Below the pieces are notes generated by a model that saw only the letters and a list, made by a program, of their open reading frames with translations, was not told the origin of the DNA and did no database searches. Below, one piece after another: positions 53,215 through 62,566 of a stretch of DNA of 64,000 nt; within the stretch, counting starts at the first letter, position 1; each line of letters begins with the position of its first letter. This stretch comes from Acidobacteriota bacterium (GTDB lineage Bacteria > Acidobacteriota > Blastocatellia > Pyrinomonadales > Pyrinomonadaceae): the NCBI GenBank assembly GCA_016700175.1, contig CP065003.1, positions 506,001-570,000 on the forward strand, read 5' to 3'. The translations under genes and the position numbers were made by a program.

Positions 53215-54786
53215 ATGCAGACACAGAGAACGACAGACGAATTCAGGAACGAGCCTTTCACCGATTTCTCGAAACCGGAGAACGCAGAGGCGATGCGCGC
53301 AGCGATCGAGCAGGTCCGGTCGGAGCTCGGAAAAGAGTACAAGAACTGGGTCGGCGGCGAATGGATCACGCTCGGCAGCAAGTTCGAGAGCCGCAACCCC
53401 GCGGACAAGGAGCAGGTGGTCGGTATCTTCCCTGAAGGGGACACCGACGCCGACAACCTCGTCGGGAGTGCGATATCGGCGGCCGAGGAAGCTTTTAAGA
53501 CCTGGAAGAACGTTCCTGCGGAAGAGCGCGCCGAATACCTCTTTCGGGCCGCAGACATCATCCGTCAGCGCAAGCACTACTTCAGCGCGTGGATGGTGTT
53601 TGAGACCAGCAAGACGTGGGCTGAAGCGGACGGCGACACCGCGGAGGCGATCGACTTTCTTGAGTTTTACGGTCGCGAGATGATCCGATGGTCGAAGCCT
53701 CAGCCGGTGACGAAGATCGAGGGCGAGGACAACGCGCTTGAGTACATTCCTTTGGGAATCGGCGCGATCATCCCGCCCTGGAATTTCCCGCTCGCGATCA
53801 TGGTCGGAATGACCTCCGCGGCGTTCGTTGCGGGAAACACGGTAGTGCTCAAGCCTTCCTCGGATTCGCCGACCATCGCGGTCAAGTTCATTGAGGTACT
53901 TGAGGAGGTCGGGCTTCCGGCTGGTGTGGTCAACTTCGTGACGGGCAGCGCAGCGACCGGCGAGGCGATGGTGACGCATCCGAAGACGCGGTTCATCTCG
54001 TTCACGGGCTCAAAGCAGGTCGGGCTGCACATCAACGAAGAGGCGGCGAAGACCCGCGAGGGCCAGATCTGGATCAAGCGAGTTGTAGCCGAGATGGGAG
54101 GAAAGGACGCGATCGTCGTAGCCGACGACGCGGACCTCGATTCTGCTGCCCAGGGCATTGTCCAGGCGGCTTTCGGGTTCCAGGGCCAGAAGTGCTCGGC
54201 ATGCTCGAGGCTGATAGTCGATGAGAAGGTCCACGACGAACTGCTCGAGAAGGTCGTCGCGCTCACGAAAAACCTCAAGGTCGGCCAGCCGACCGAGGGC
54301 GATACAAATATGGGGGCCGTGATCAACAAGAAAGCGTTCGACAAGACGCTCGAATACGTGAAGATCGGCGTGGACGAAGGCGGAGAAGTGGTCGCGGGCG
54401 GTTCCGGCAGCGACGAACAGGGGTTCTTTATCGAGCCTACGATCATTGACGGCGTCGAGCCTTTGGCCACGATCGAGCAGGAGGAGATCTTCGCTCCCGT
54501 ACTTGCAGTGATCAAGGCGAGGGATTACGACCACGCGCTGGAGATCGCGAACGATACGGAGTTCGGCCTCACGGGAGCAGTTTATTCTGCCGACCAGGCC
54601 AAGCTCGAGCGCGCGAAGAACGAGTTTCACGTCGGTAACCTTTATCTGAACCGGAAATGCACCGGCGCACTCGTCGGCGTACATCCGTTCGGCGGGTTCA
54701 ATATGAGCGGGACCGATTCGAAGGCGGGCGGCAGGGAGTACCTCCTTCAGTTCATGCAGGCGAAATCGGTTTCGCAGAAGGTCTGA
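53215..54786 (+). CDS. L-glutamate gamma-semialdehyde (P5C) dehydrogenase
   Basis: The 523-residue aldehyde dehydrogenase matches the RocA/PruA group: NEPFTDFSKPEN at the start, IPPWNFPLAIMVGM, the catalytic Glu region in VVAEMGGKDAIVVADDAD and the catalytic Cys in GFQGQKCSACSRLIV. It oxidises P5C/glutamate semialdehyde to glutamate with NAD in proline and arginine breakdown. No proline dehydrogenase is adjacent. GATAAT lies only 4 nt before the ATG. Confidence 0.92.
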   Translation: MQTQRTTDEFRNEPFTDFSKPENAEAMRAAIEQVRSELGKEYKNWVGGEWITLGSKFESRNPADKEQVVGIFPEGDTDADNLVGSAISAAEEAFKTWKNVPAEERAEYLFRAADIIRQRKHYFSAWMVFETSKTWAEADGDTAEAIDFLEFYGREMIRWSKPQPVTKIEGEDNALEYIPLGIGAIIPPWNFPLAIMVGMTSAAFVAGNTVVLKPSSDSPTIAVKFIEVLEEVGLPAGVVNFVTGSAATGEAMVTHPKTRFISFTGSKQVGLHINEEAAKTREGQIWIKRVVAEMGGKDAIVVADDADLDSAAQGIVQAAFGFQGQKCSACSRLIVDEKVHDELLEKVVALTKNLKVGQPTEGDTNMGAVINKKAFDKTLEYVKIGVDEGGEVVAGGSGSDEQGFFIEPTIIDGVEPLATIEQEEIFAPVLAVIKARDYDHALEIANDTEFGLTGAVYSADQAKLERAKNEFHVGNLYLNRKCTGALVGVHPFGGFNMSGTDSKAGGREYLLQFMQAKSVSQKV

Positions 54787-54861
54787 CCGGAAGTGCATCG
54801 GCCTGAGGGCAGATCGGGTGAATGATCGCCTGGTCTGTCCTCTGTTTTTGAGCTATCTGAA

Positions 54862-56442
54862 ATGAAAGTATACAGATCAAAGTCATTTGCCCTTTTGGGC
54901 CTCCTTGCGCTCCTGTCTCCGATCGCCGCTCTTGCGCAAAGCAGCGCGGAAAAATTCCCGACAAAACGTGCCGAGACCCGCGAAACGTGGCGGCGGGACG
55001 GTTTGGAGATGATAAACCGTGCGAAGAAGACGAAGCTCAGGAAAGGCAGGGCCAGGAACGTGATACTCTTCGTCGGCGACGGGATGGGCATCGCCACCGT
55101 GACCGCGGCAAGGATTCTGGCGGGCCAGCAAAGAGGCGAGAGCGGCGAGGAGAATTCGCTGAGCTTCGAGACTTTCCCGTTCAGCGCCTTTTCGAAGACC
55201 TACAGCGTGAATCAGCAGACGGCGGATTCGGCGCCGACGATGGTCGCCATAGTGACGGGGATCAAGACGATCGAGGGAGTCGTTTCGGTCGATCAGAACG
55301 CCGTAAGAAGCGATCACACCAGCGTGAAAGGCCGCGAGATGCCGACGATCCTGGAGCTTGCCGAGCTCAGCGGGCGCTCGACCGGGATCGTGACTACCGC
55401 CAGGCTGACCCACGCTACGCCCGCGGCGACGTATGCGCATACTCCGGACAGGAACTGGGAAAGCGACGCGGACATCAAGAGGTGGGCTCCGAAGGCCTGG
55501 GAAGACGGATTTCCGGACATAGCTCGTCAGTTTGTGGAGTTTCCGTACGGGGATGGTATCGATGTGGCGTTCGGAGGCGGGCGTTCGTATTTCCTCCCCG
55601 AAACCGCGGCGGATCCGGAGAACGAGGGGAGCAAGGGACGGCGTCTGGACGGCCGTGACCTCGCGGCGGAATGGACCGCGAAGCGGCAGAACGCCTCATT
55701 TGTGTGGAACCGCGAGCAGTTTGAGGTCATCGACGCGAGAAGGACGGGACCCGTCCTGGGCCTTTTCGAGCGATCTCACATGCAGTACGAGTACGACCGG
55801 CGCCGCACCGGAATGAACGAGCCGTCACTTTCGGAGATGACCGGGAAGGCGATCGACATCCTCTCGCGGAACGACAAGGGATTTTTCCTTATGGTCGAAG
55901 GGGGGAGAATCGATCACGCTCATCACGAAGGAAATGCATTCAGGGCGCTGGACGAGGCGGTCGAACTTTCCAGGGCGGTCGAGACAGCTCGGCAGAGAGT
56001 CGACCTCGACGACACGCTGATCATAGTTACCGCCGACCACAGCCACACACTAATAATCGCCGGTTATTCCGCAAGGGGGAACAATATTCTCGGGCTTACT
56101 CGCGATGTTGCGGATGATCCTTCCGTCGTGTCTGAACCGGCGAAGGACAAGGACGGTAAGCCTTATACCGCGCTTGGATACGGAAACGGGCCGGGAGGCG
56201 GCCGGGGCGAAAGGCCGGAGCTTGACCAGGCGAAAGTGACGGATCCGGACTATGTTCAGGAAGCGATCGTTCCTCTGAATTCGGAGACACACGCCGGCGA
56301 GGACGTTCCGATCTTCGCCGCCGGCGTGAACGCGTGGATGATACGCGGAGTGATGGAACAGAACTGGATCTTTTATGTTATGCGGGAAGCGATGCGCCTC
56401 GATGAAGAAAAACTCCTTCGAGGAATAAGGAAAGATAAATGA
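54862..56442 (+). CDS. Alkaline phosphatase (PhoA type), exported
   Basis: The 526-residue protein has a signal peptide (core FALLGLLALLSPIAALAQ) and the alkaline-phosphatase fold. The first metal Asp lies in NVILFVGDGMG, the phospho-acceptor Ser in TADSAPTMVAIVTG, EGGRIDHAHHEG gives metal ligands and TADHSHTLIIAG the last His. It releases phosphate from esters in the periplasm. The stop overlaps the fmt start (ATGA). No Pho-box is recognisable. Confidence 0.92.
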   Translation: MKVYRSKSFALLGLLALLSPIAALAQSSAEKFPTKRAETRETWRRDGLEMINRAKKTKLRKGRARNVILFVGDGMGIATVTAARILAGQQRGESGEENSLSFETFPFSAFSKTYSVNQQTADSAPTMVAIVTGIKTIEGVVSVDQNAVRSDHTSVKGREMPTILELAELSGRSTGIVTTARLTHATPAATYAHTPDRNWESDADIKRWAPKAWEDGFPDIARQFVEFPYGDGIDVAFGGGRSYFLPETAADPENEGSKGRRLDGRDLAAEWTAKRQNASFVWNREQFEVIDARRTGPVLGLFERSHMQYEYDRRRTGMNEPSLSEMTGKAIDILSRNDKGFFLMVEGGRIDHAHHEGNAFRALDEAVELSRAVETARQRVDLDDTLIIVTADHSHTLIIAGYSARGNNILGLTRDVADDPSVVSEPAKDKDGKPYTALGYGNGPGGGRGERPELDQAKVTDPDYVQEAIVPLNSETHAGEDVPIFAAGVNAWMIRGVMEQNWIFYVMREAMRLDEEKLLRGIRKDK

Positions 56443-57371
56443 GGCTAGTATTTATGGGAACACCTGCGGCGGCGGTGCCATCGCTTGCGGCGCTTGTCGA
56501 AGCAGGTCACGAGATCGCAGCGGTTTGGACGCAGCCCGACAGAAAAGCGGGCCGAGGCAAACGGCTTACCGCGCCTCCGGTAAAGGTTTACGCCGAGGAG
56601 AAAGGGATCCCCGTCTATCAGCCGCCGAAGATAAAGAATGAGGAGACAGCCCGGGAATTTGCCGCGCACGATGCCGATGCCGCAGTAGTCGTCGCCTACG
56701 GGAAGATCTTGCCGAGGGCTTTTCTTGAGGCCTATCCGCATGGCTGCATCAACGTTCATTTCTCCCTGCTTCCAAGATACAGAGGAGCCGCGCCCGTTAA
56801 CTGGGCCGTCGTGAACGGCGAGGAAATGACGGGCGTGACGACGATGAAGATGGATGAAGGGCTTGATACCGGAGACATCCTCCTGCAGAAGAAGACGCCC
56901 ATCGCCGACGACGAAACGGCCGACCACCTGACAGGAAGGCTGGCTCACCTTGGCGCCGGGCTCATCGTTGAAACGCTTTCGAGGATCGACAAGATCAAAC
57001 CTCTGAAGCAAGAGGAGTCAAAGGCTTCGTACGCGCCGCTGATGAAGAAAGAAGATGGCCGCATCGACTGGTTCTCCGATGCGGCTGACATCGAGAGGCG
57101 GGTCCGCGGCTTCCAGCCCTTTCCGAGAAGCTATACGTCGTCCCCCTACGGCAGACTCACGATCTGGAAGTGCAGGCCGGTGGTCGATCACACTTCGAAG
57201 GTGGAACCGGGAACTGTCCTCAAGGCGGAGGAAGGGAAACTCGCTGTCGCCTGCGGCGAAGGGACCGCGGTCCTGATTGAAGAGATACAGCAGGAAGGTA
57301 AGCGAAAAATGTCCGTCGAGGAGTTTTTGAACGGCGCGGCGATAAAGGCCGGCGACGTGCTGGGCAGGTGA
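56439..57371 (+). CDS. fmt: Methionyl-tRNA formyltransferase
   Basis: The 310-residue protein has the formyltransferase domain with NVHFSLLPRYRGAAPVNWAVVNG (catalytic Asn and His) and GVTTMKMDEGLDTGDIL. The C-terminal tRNA-binding barrel begins near EDGRIDWFSDAADIERRVRGFQPFP. It formylates initiator Met-tRNA. It overlaps the alkaline phosphatase stop by 4 nt and precedes trhO by 3 nt, in a run with rsmB, a PASTA gene and rpe. Confidence 0.96.
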   Translation: MRLVFMGTPAAAVPSLAALVEAGHEIAAVWTQPDRKAGRGKRLTAPPVKVYAEEKGIPVYQPPKIKNEETAREFAAHDADAAVVVAYGKILPRAFLEAYPHGCINVHFSLLPRYRGAAPVNWAVVNGEEMTGVTTMKMDEGLDTGDILLQKKTPIADDETADHLTGRLAHLGAGLIVETLSRIDKIKPLKQEESKASYAPLMKKEDGRIDWFSDAADIERRVRGFQPFPRSYTSSPYGRLTIWKCRPVVDHTSKVEPGTVLKAEEGKLAVACGEGTAVLIEEIQQEGKRKMSVEEFLNGAAIKAGDVLGR

Positions 57372-57374
57372 AGT

Positions 57375-58145
57375 ATGTCAGAAGGCGGATACAGGATCGC
57401 GGCGTTCTACGAGTTCAGGCCGCTGGAAGGGCTCGATCACCTCCGGCAGGGGCTTCTGGATGCGATGGAGAGGCACTCCGTCCGTGGGACCTTGATAATC
57501 GCGAAAGAAGGCTTCAACGGCTCGGTTTCCGGGCCTCCGGACGGCATCGATCTTTTTCTGGAGGAGGCCGAGAGCATTTTCGGGACCGCGCTCGATGTCA
57601 AGAACTCCTTTCACGACCAGATGCCTTTCAAGCGAAGGAAAGTGAAGATCAAGCGGGAGATAGTGACCCTTCGAAAGGCGGTCGACCTCGGACTCGGCGA
57701 GGGAACGCACGTCGAACCCGAAGAATGGAACCGCCTGATCTCGGACCCGGAGACATTAGTACTCGACACGCGGAACGATTACGAGGTCGAGGTCGGCAGG
57801 TTCAAGGGCGCCGTCGACCCGTCAACCGCAAGCTTTTCCGAACTCCCGGACTTCATCGAGCGGAACCTCGACCCATCGAAACACAAGCGCATCGCGATGT
57901 ACTGTACTGGCGGCATACGCTGTGAGAAGTTCGCCCCGTACCTCCGACAAGAAGGGTTCGGCGAGGTCTATCAGCTGAGGGGCGGGATTCTGAAATACCT
58001 TGAGACAGTACCGAAAGAAAAGAGCCTTTGGGAAGGCGAATGCTTCGTCTTCGATGAAAGGGTCTCGGTGGACGGAGAGCTGCGGAAAGGCGATTCCGAC
58101 GATCCTTCCTACTTCAAGAACAGATCACGCCAAGAAGGCGACTGA
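57375..58145 (+). CDS. trhO: tRNA uridine(34) hydroxylase, rhodanese domain
   Basis: The 256-residue protein has an N-terminal UPF0176 domain (YRIAAFYEFRPLEGLDHLRQGL, GTLIIAKEGFNGSVSG) and a rhodanese domain with the catalytic Cys in AMYCTGGIRCEKF (about 177). TrhO hydroxylates U34 in tRNAs using oxygen. Its stop overlaps the rsmB start by 1 nt (TGATG), placing it firmly in the translation-related operon. Confidence 0.9.
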   Translation: MSEGGYRIAAFYEFRPLEGLDHLRQGLLDAMERHSVRGTLIIAKEGFNGSVSGPPDGIDLFLEEAESIFGTALDVKNSFHDQMPFKRRKVKIKREIVTLRKAVDLGLGEGTHVEPEEWNRLISDPETLVLDTRNDYEVEVGRFKGAVDPSTASFSELPDFIERNLDPSKHKRIAMYCTGGIRCEKFAPYLRQEGFGEVYQLRGGILKYLETVPKEKSLWEGECFVFDERVSVDGELRKGDSDDPSYFKNRSRQEGD

Positions 58146-59470
58146 TGCCGATCGCTTCCGCCAGAAAGTCCGCATTTGATGTCCTTCTCCGGGTCGCCAC
58201 GGAAGGAGCTTACTCCTCTGTACTTCTCGCAGAAACCGCCGACGCCCTAGAAGACAGGGATCGGGCCCTTTGCCACGAGATCACGCTCGGTACCCTGAGG
58301 CGGCAGATGCTGCTCGACGCGGTCATCGCCCGTCATTCCTCCAAACCTCCGGAAAAGTTGGATCGAGAGGTATTGATTGCACTGCGCATGGGTATCTATC
58401 AGCTGGAGTTCCTGGACCGCATCCCTGATCACGCAGCCGTGAACGATTCCGTCGCGCTTGCGGTCCGCGCCGGAAAACGCTCGGCGAAGGGCTTTGTCAA
58501 TGCGGTACTCAGAAGCGCGATCAGGGAACCGTTTCGACCTGACTTCGACGACCCCGTCGAAGAGCTATCCGTCGTTGGTTCACATCCGAGGCCGCTGATC
58601 GAACGATGGATCGAAAGGTTCGGATTCACGGAAACGAAGGCGCTCGTGGATTTCAATAACACTCCGCCTCCGGCCGATTTCCGGTTCACCGCGAGATTTG
58701 ACCGCCTTCCCGAAGAAGAGAGGGAAAAGATCCGCGAATACACGGATTCGGTCTCCTCAGCCGGGAAAATCGCCGCAGGAAGTTTCAGGGCCGGTACATC
58801 CGACGAGACTCTGCGAGGGCTGTTCGAAAATGGATTGATCTATTTTCAGGACGAGGCTTCTCAATTGGTCGCAGACGCCGTCGGGGCGGTTCCGACGGAC
58901 AGCGTGTTGGATCTGTGCGCCGCGCCCGGAAGCAAGACCACATCGGTCGCCAGATCGATCGATCCAGAACGGGGACTGATCGCAGCCTGCGAGCTCAACG
59001 AATCAAGGGCGTCCCGACTCAAAGAAAACTGTCTCAGGCAAGGCGCAGACTTTGTCTCGGTAGTTCGCGCGGACGCGTCTCGCGGTCTCCCGTTTGCGGT
59101 AGGGGCCTTCGACAAAGTTCTCGTTGATGCGCCTTGTACGGGGACGGGAACGATCGCCCGGAATCCGGAGATACGGTACCGGGTATCGAAAGAAGACCTG
59201 CAGATACTGCCGCGGAAACAACTTACGATTCTCGCAAGCGCATCGAAGGCCGTTAAATCCGGAGGACTCCTCGTATATTCCACGTGCTCTTTGGAGCAGG
59301 AAGAAAACGAAGCGGTGGCCGACGCGTTCCTTGCACAAGCGGAGGAGTTCGAGCCTGCAGCACTGAGTGCGGCCGGGCGGCTTTCGGACGATTCCGGACG
59401 GGTCAACATTCGCCCTCAAGAGCAAGGTACTTCCGGCTTTTTCATCGCGGCATTCACGCGGAAGGGCTGA
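58145..59470 (+). CDS. rsmB: 16S rRNA (cytosine-5)-methyltransferase RsmB
   Basis: The 441-residue protein has an N-terminal NusB-like helical domain (about 1-140). The SAM-dependent methyltransferase domain has LDLCAAPGSKTTSVA, VDAPCTGTGTIARNPEIR and YSTCSLEQEENE, giving both catalytic cysteines. It methylates C967 of 16S rRNA. It is translationally coupled to trhO. Confidence 0.95.
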   Translation: MPIASARKSAFDVLLRVATEGAYSSVLLAETADALEDRDRALCHEITLGTLRRQMLLDAVIARHSSKPPEKLDREVLIALRMGIYQLEFLDRIPDHAAVNDSVALAVRAGKRSAKGFVNAVLRSAIREPFRPDFDDPVEELSVVGSHPRPLIERWIERFGFTETKALVDFNNTPPPADFRFTARFDRLPEEEREKIREYTDSVSSAGKIAAGSFRAGTSDETLRGLFENGLIYFQDEASQLVADAVGAVPTDSVLDLCAAPGSKTTSVARSIDPERGLIAACELNESRASRLKENCLRQGADFVSVVRADASRGLPFAVGAFDKVLVDAPCTGTGTIARNPEIRYRVSKEDLQILPRKQLTILASASKAVKSGGLLVYSTCSLEQEENEAVADAFLAQAEEFEPAALSAAGRLSDDSGRVNIRPQEQGTSGFFIAAFTRKG

Positions 59471-59480
59471 CCCTGATTCT

Positions 59481-59508
59481 TTGGCTTTAGGCCGAAAAAT
59501 GTTAGAAT
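59481..59508 (+). promoter_or_regulatory. Promoter upstream of the PASTA gene
   Basis: TTGGCT (59481-59486), 16 nt and TAGAAT (59503-59508) lie 38 nt before the ATG at 59547. Confidence 0.5.
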
Positions 59509-59546
59509 TTGCGAATTAACGCGGCCCGTTTCAGGGCGAATTTCAG

Positions 59547-60236
59547 ATGGACGCATTACGACACGGAGCCTCTGCGCTGGGCAAGCTGTTGATGGCAGTC
59601 GCGCTTGCTGCGGCCTTTTTTGCGGGACTGTTCGGTGTGGTTTACATGCAGCTGTCCGGGAGCGAGGTCGAGATACCGAAGGTCGTCGGCAAGAACTTCA
59701 ATGAAGGGCAGGACGAGCTTTCCAGAATGGGCCTCCGGATCAAGAAGATCGCGACTCGTTACAGCAATGATCAGCCGAACACGATCCTCGAGCAAAGGCC
59801 CCGTGCGGGAACCGTCGCGAAATCGGGTTTGATAATTTCTGTCGTGGTGAGCGAGCCGAATCCGCCCGGGACCGAACCGCCCACTGATGTAAAGGACGAC
59901 GAAGAGGCTATCGAGGAGATCCAGGACCTTCCGGAACTCGAAACGGAGAAATCCCGCAAACGCTCCAGGTCCGAGGACAAAAAAGAAGAACCCAAGACGC
60001 GTGATGTGATCGAGGACAAGTCTGAACAGAAGACCGGGACGGGAACCGACGCTCCCGGCGATTCCGGGCAGAACTCGGGCGATGCGGCGGGCGACCGGCC
60101 CCAGGGAGACAAGAACGACCCGGCCGGAAACAAGCCGAAGGCCGATCCGCCGAAGCCGGGGACCGATTCTGCAAGGCCTCCGACAGCCGGTGAGGTGAGG
60201 CCGCGGAAGACCCCGGTGAGCAACTTGCTCCGGTGA
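59547..60236 (+). CDS. Membrane-anchored single-PASTA protein with disordered tail
   Basis: The 229-residue protein has one membrane helix (about 12-35) and one PASTA domain (EIPKVVGKNFNEGQDELSRMGLRIKKI...IISVVVSEP, about 45-108). A tail of about 120 residues rich in Glu, Lys, Pro, Asp and Gly follows. PASTA domains bind peptidoglycan or muropeptides in Ser/Thr kinases and PBPs; here there is no kinase or transpeptidase domain. The position between rsmB and rpe is one I recall from other genomes. Confidence 0.85.
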   Translation: MDALRHGASALGKLLMAVALAAAFFAGLFGVVYMQLSGSEVEIPKVVGKNFNEGQDELSRMGLRIKKIATRYSNDQPNTILEQRPRAGTVAKSGLIISVVVSEPNPPGTEPPTDVKDDEEAIEEIQDLPELETEKSRKRSRSEDKKEEPKTRDVIEDKSEQKTGTGTDAPGDSGQNSGDAAGDRPQGDKNDPAGNKPKADPPKPGTDSARPPTAGEVRPRKTPVSNLLR

Positions 60237-60272
60237 CCGGGCAACCAACTCTCCAAATCTTATCCAGAGATT

Positions 60273-60935
60273 ATGTTTGAAATCGCACCCTCTCTCTTGT
60301 CTGCCGACTTCACGAGGCTCGACGAGGAGATCAGAGCGGTAAAAGAAGGCGGGGCAACGGTGCTCCACGTCGACGTGATGGACGGCCACTTCGTTCCGAA
60401 CATCACTATCGGGCTTCCGGTGGTCAAGTCGCTGAGAAAGGCGACGGATATGATCATCGACTGCCACCTCATGATCACCGAACCCTCCCGTTATGCGGTT
60501 CAGTTCGTAGAGGCAGGCGCCGACATGGTTTCCGTCCACGTGGAAGCGGACGTTCATTTGCAACGCACGCTGACCGCGATCCGCGAGGCCGGCGCCAAGG
60601 CGGGTGTAGCGATCAATCCGGGAACCCCGGTATCGTTGCTCGAAGAAGTACTTTCGTTCTCGGATTTCATACTTCTGATGTCGGTCAATCCCGGGTTCGG
60701 CGGCCAGAGTTTCATCGAAACCTCGTACGACAAGTTGCGAAAACTCAGGTCGGCGATCACCGAACGGGGCCTGCAGACCAGGATCGAGATCGACGGCGGC
60801 ATCGACGCTTCAAATGTTGCGAAGGTGGTCGAGGCAGGCGCCGAGATCATAGTCGCGGGATCGGCGGTATTCGGAGCGGGGACGCCCGCCGAATCCGTGA
60901 AGGAGATGATCGACGCCGCGACCGTATGGGTCTAA
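60273..60935 (+). CDS. rpe: Ribulose-phosphate 3-epimerase
   Basis: The 220-residue TIM-barrel enzyme has IAPSLLSADFTRL, HVDVMDGHFVPNITIG, LMSVNPGFGGQSFI and EIDGGIDASNVAKVVEAGAEIIVAGSAVF, covering the metal-binding and phosphate-binding loops. It interconverts ribulose- and xylulose-5-phosphate in the pentose-phosphate pathway. It lies 36 nt after the PASTA gene. Confidence 0.96.
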   Translation: MFEIAPSLLSADFTRLDEEIRAVKEGGATVLHVDVMDGHFVPNITIGLPVVKSLRKATDMIIDCHLMITEPSRYAVQFVEAGADMVSVHVEADVHLQRTLTAIREAGAKAGVAINPGTPVSLLEEVLSFSDFILLMSVNPGFGGQSFIETSYDKLRKLRSAITERGLQTRIEIDGGIDASNVAKVVEAGAEIIVAGSAVFGAGTPAESVKEMIDAATVWV

Positions 60936-60985
60936 AGATCGAATAATCCGGCCGCAGGCGCGGCATTGAGCTTATTGAGGCAATT

Positions 60986-62464
60986 ATGATCAAGAAATAC
61001 CGATCGATGTTCCTTTCGGCGCTGATCTTGGCGATCTTCGCCGCGGTTCCGGCGCTCGCTCAGGTCGAAGGCACTCCCGAGCAAAGGCTTGAAGTGATGC
61101 GGCAGAAACTGGACACGATGAAGCGTTCGCTCAACAGCGCGACTTCGGTGCTTCGAGCGGAGGACGACGACGTCAAGGGCTCGAAGGACGATCCCGACTC
61201 GCCGATGGGCCGGCTGTCCTCTCTCGAGAAGGAAACGTCGAGCCTTCTGAGCGAAGTGAACAATTTCCGCGGAAAGGTCTCGCGCGCCGACAAGTACGAG
61301 ATCTCGGACATCGATGGGCTGGAAGATCGCGTTTCGCTGCTGCAGTCGCGCGTGGACAACGCGCTTCTCGAAACTGCCGACGCCCGCGCGAAAATCACCT
61401 CAGATGTTGGAAAACCGCGCGAAAAGAAGAAAAAGAAGAAGTTCCTTTGGATCTTCGGAGGCGGCGGGGACGATGAGTACGAAGAGCTAATCGGAAACGT
61501 TACTCCGGGCCGCGACCGCGAGCTTTTCATAGTCGCCACTCGCGAGGTCAGGAAAAAGAACTATGAGGTTGGCCGGCTGCTTTTCCAGACGATCATCACG
61601 ACGTACCCTGATTCGGATTACCTTCCGATGGCAAAGCTCGCGGTTGCCGACAGTTTCTATCTCGAAGGCAGTACGAGCTCGCTGATCCAGGCGGCGGCAG
61701 CGTATCAGGACTGGAGGACTTTCTTCCCGACTCATCCGCTTGCGGACCGTGTTCTTCTGAAGATCGCGGAGGCTGAAATGCGCCAGATCGGGCTTCCGGA
61801 CCGCGACATCACAAGGGCGAAGCGAGCCGAGCAGAGGCTTCGGGCGCTGCTTCAGATGTACCCGGATACGATCCTTCGGCCGCAGGCAGAGCTGAGGCTT
61901 AAGGAAGTTCAGGACAATCTCGGGATGCACAACCTGATCGTCGGAAACTTCTATTACAAACAGGCGGTGAAGTTCGAGAAAGGCGGCCTCAAGGGCGCGC
62001 AGTCGAGATATCTCGAGAATCTAGAGAAATATCCCGAGTTCAGCCTTATGGACGAGGTCTTGTACAAACTCGCGGTCACCTACCAGATCGAAGAGGAAAC
62101 GGACGAAGCGGCCAAGTACTTCCAGCGCCTAGTCAGGGAGTTTCCCAACAGCGAGTATGTGGATAAGGCGAAGGAACAGCTGAACCTGATCGGCGCGGAG
62201 ATCCCGGAACCGAACCCGGAACGGATGGAAGTCATGCCTCCTGAAAAGGCCTCGTTCTTCGAGAACTTCAAGAACGAGTTCCTCGGGATCTATCCTCTTA
62301 CCATCGACAAGAACGGTGTTCTGATGACCAAAGAGTTCGACGAGAAGAAGTTCGAGCTTATCGATCAGATCATCGAGAATCAGGGCGAGATCGAGAGTTC
62401 CCAGATTCCCAAGGCTCTGACGACGGTCATCTCGGAACGCGTTCCCCAGGGCAGTCCGAAGTAG
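60986..62464 (+). CDS. BamD-like TPR protein, exported
   Basis: The 492-residue protein has a signal peptide (core ALILAIFAAVPALAQ) without a lipobox Cys, then a coiled-coil region (about 35-135) and a lysine run (EKKKKKKFLWIF). A BamD/TPR domain of five or so repeats follows (about 165-410, with EVGRLLFQTIITTYPDSDYLPMAKLAVADSFYLEG). BamD is about half this length and is a lipoprotein, so this may be a BamD-related envelope protein instead of a strict orthologue. Confidence 0.75.
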   Translation: MIKKYRSMFLSALILAIFAAVPALAQVEGTPEQRLEVMRQKLDTMKRSLNSATSVLRAEDDDVKGSKDDPDSPMGRLSSLEKETSSLLSEVNNFRGKVSRADKYEISDIDGLEDRVSLLQSRVDNALLETADARAKITSDVGKPREKKKKKKFLWIFGGGGDDEYEELIGNVTPGRDRELFIVATREVRKKNYEVGRLLFQTIITTYPDSDYLPMAKLAVADSFYLEGSTSSLIQAAAAYQDWRTFFPTHPLADRVLLKIAEAEMRQIGLPDRDITRAKRAEQRLRALLQMYPDTILRPQAELRLKEVQDNLGMHNLIVGNFYYKQAVKFEKGGLKGAQSRYLENLEKYPEFSLMDEVLYKLAVTYQIEEETDEAAKYFQRLVREFPNSEYVDKAKEQLNLIGAEIPEPNPERMEVMPPEKASFFENFKNEFLGIYPLTIDKNGVLMTKEFDEKKFELIDQIIENQGEIESSQIPKALTTVISERVPQGSPK

Positions 62465-62493
62465 TCCGGCGGCACTTGCCGAAATTTTTATCC

Positions 62494-62542
62494 GGCATCG
62501 TACGGCGGACGAGACTATGACCGACGGACGATGCCTTTTTCC
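62494..62542 (+). terminator. Intrinsic terminator after the BamD-like gene
   Basis: GGCATCGT (62494-62501) pairs with ACGATGCC (62528-62535), followed by TTTTT. The loop is 26 nt long. Confidence 0.65.
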
Positions 62543-62566
62543 TCTCCAGTATTCAAAAGGTCCGAA

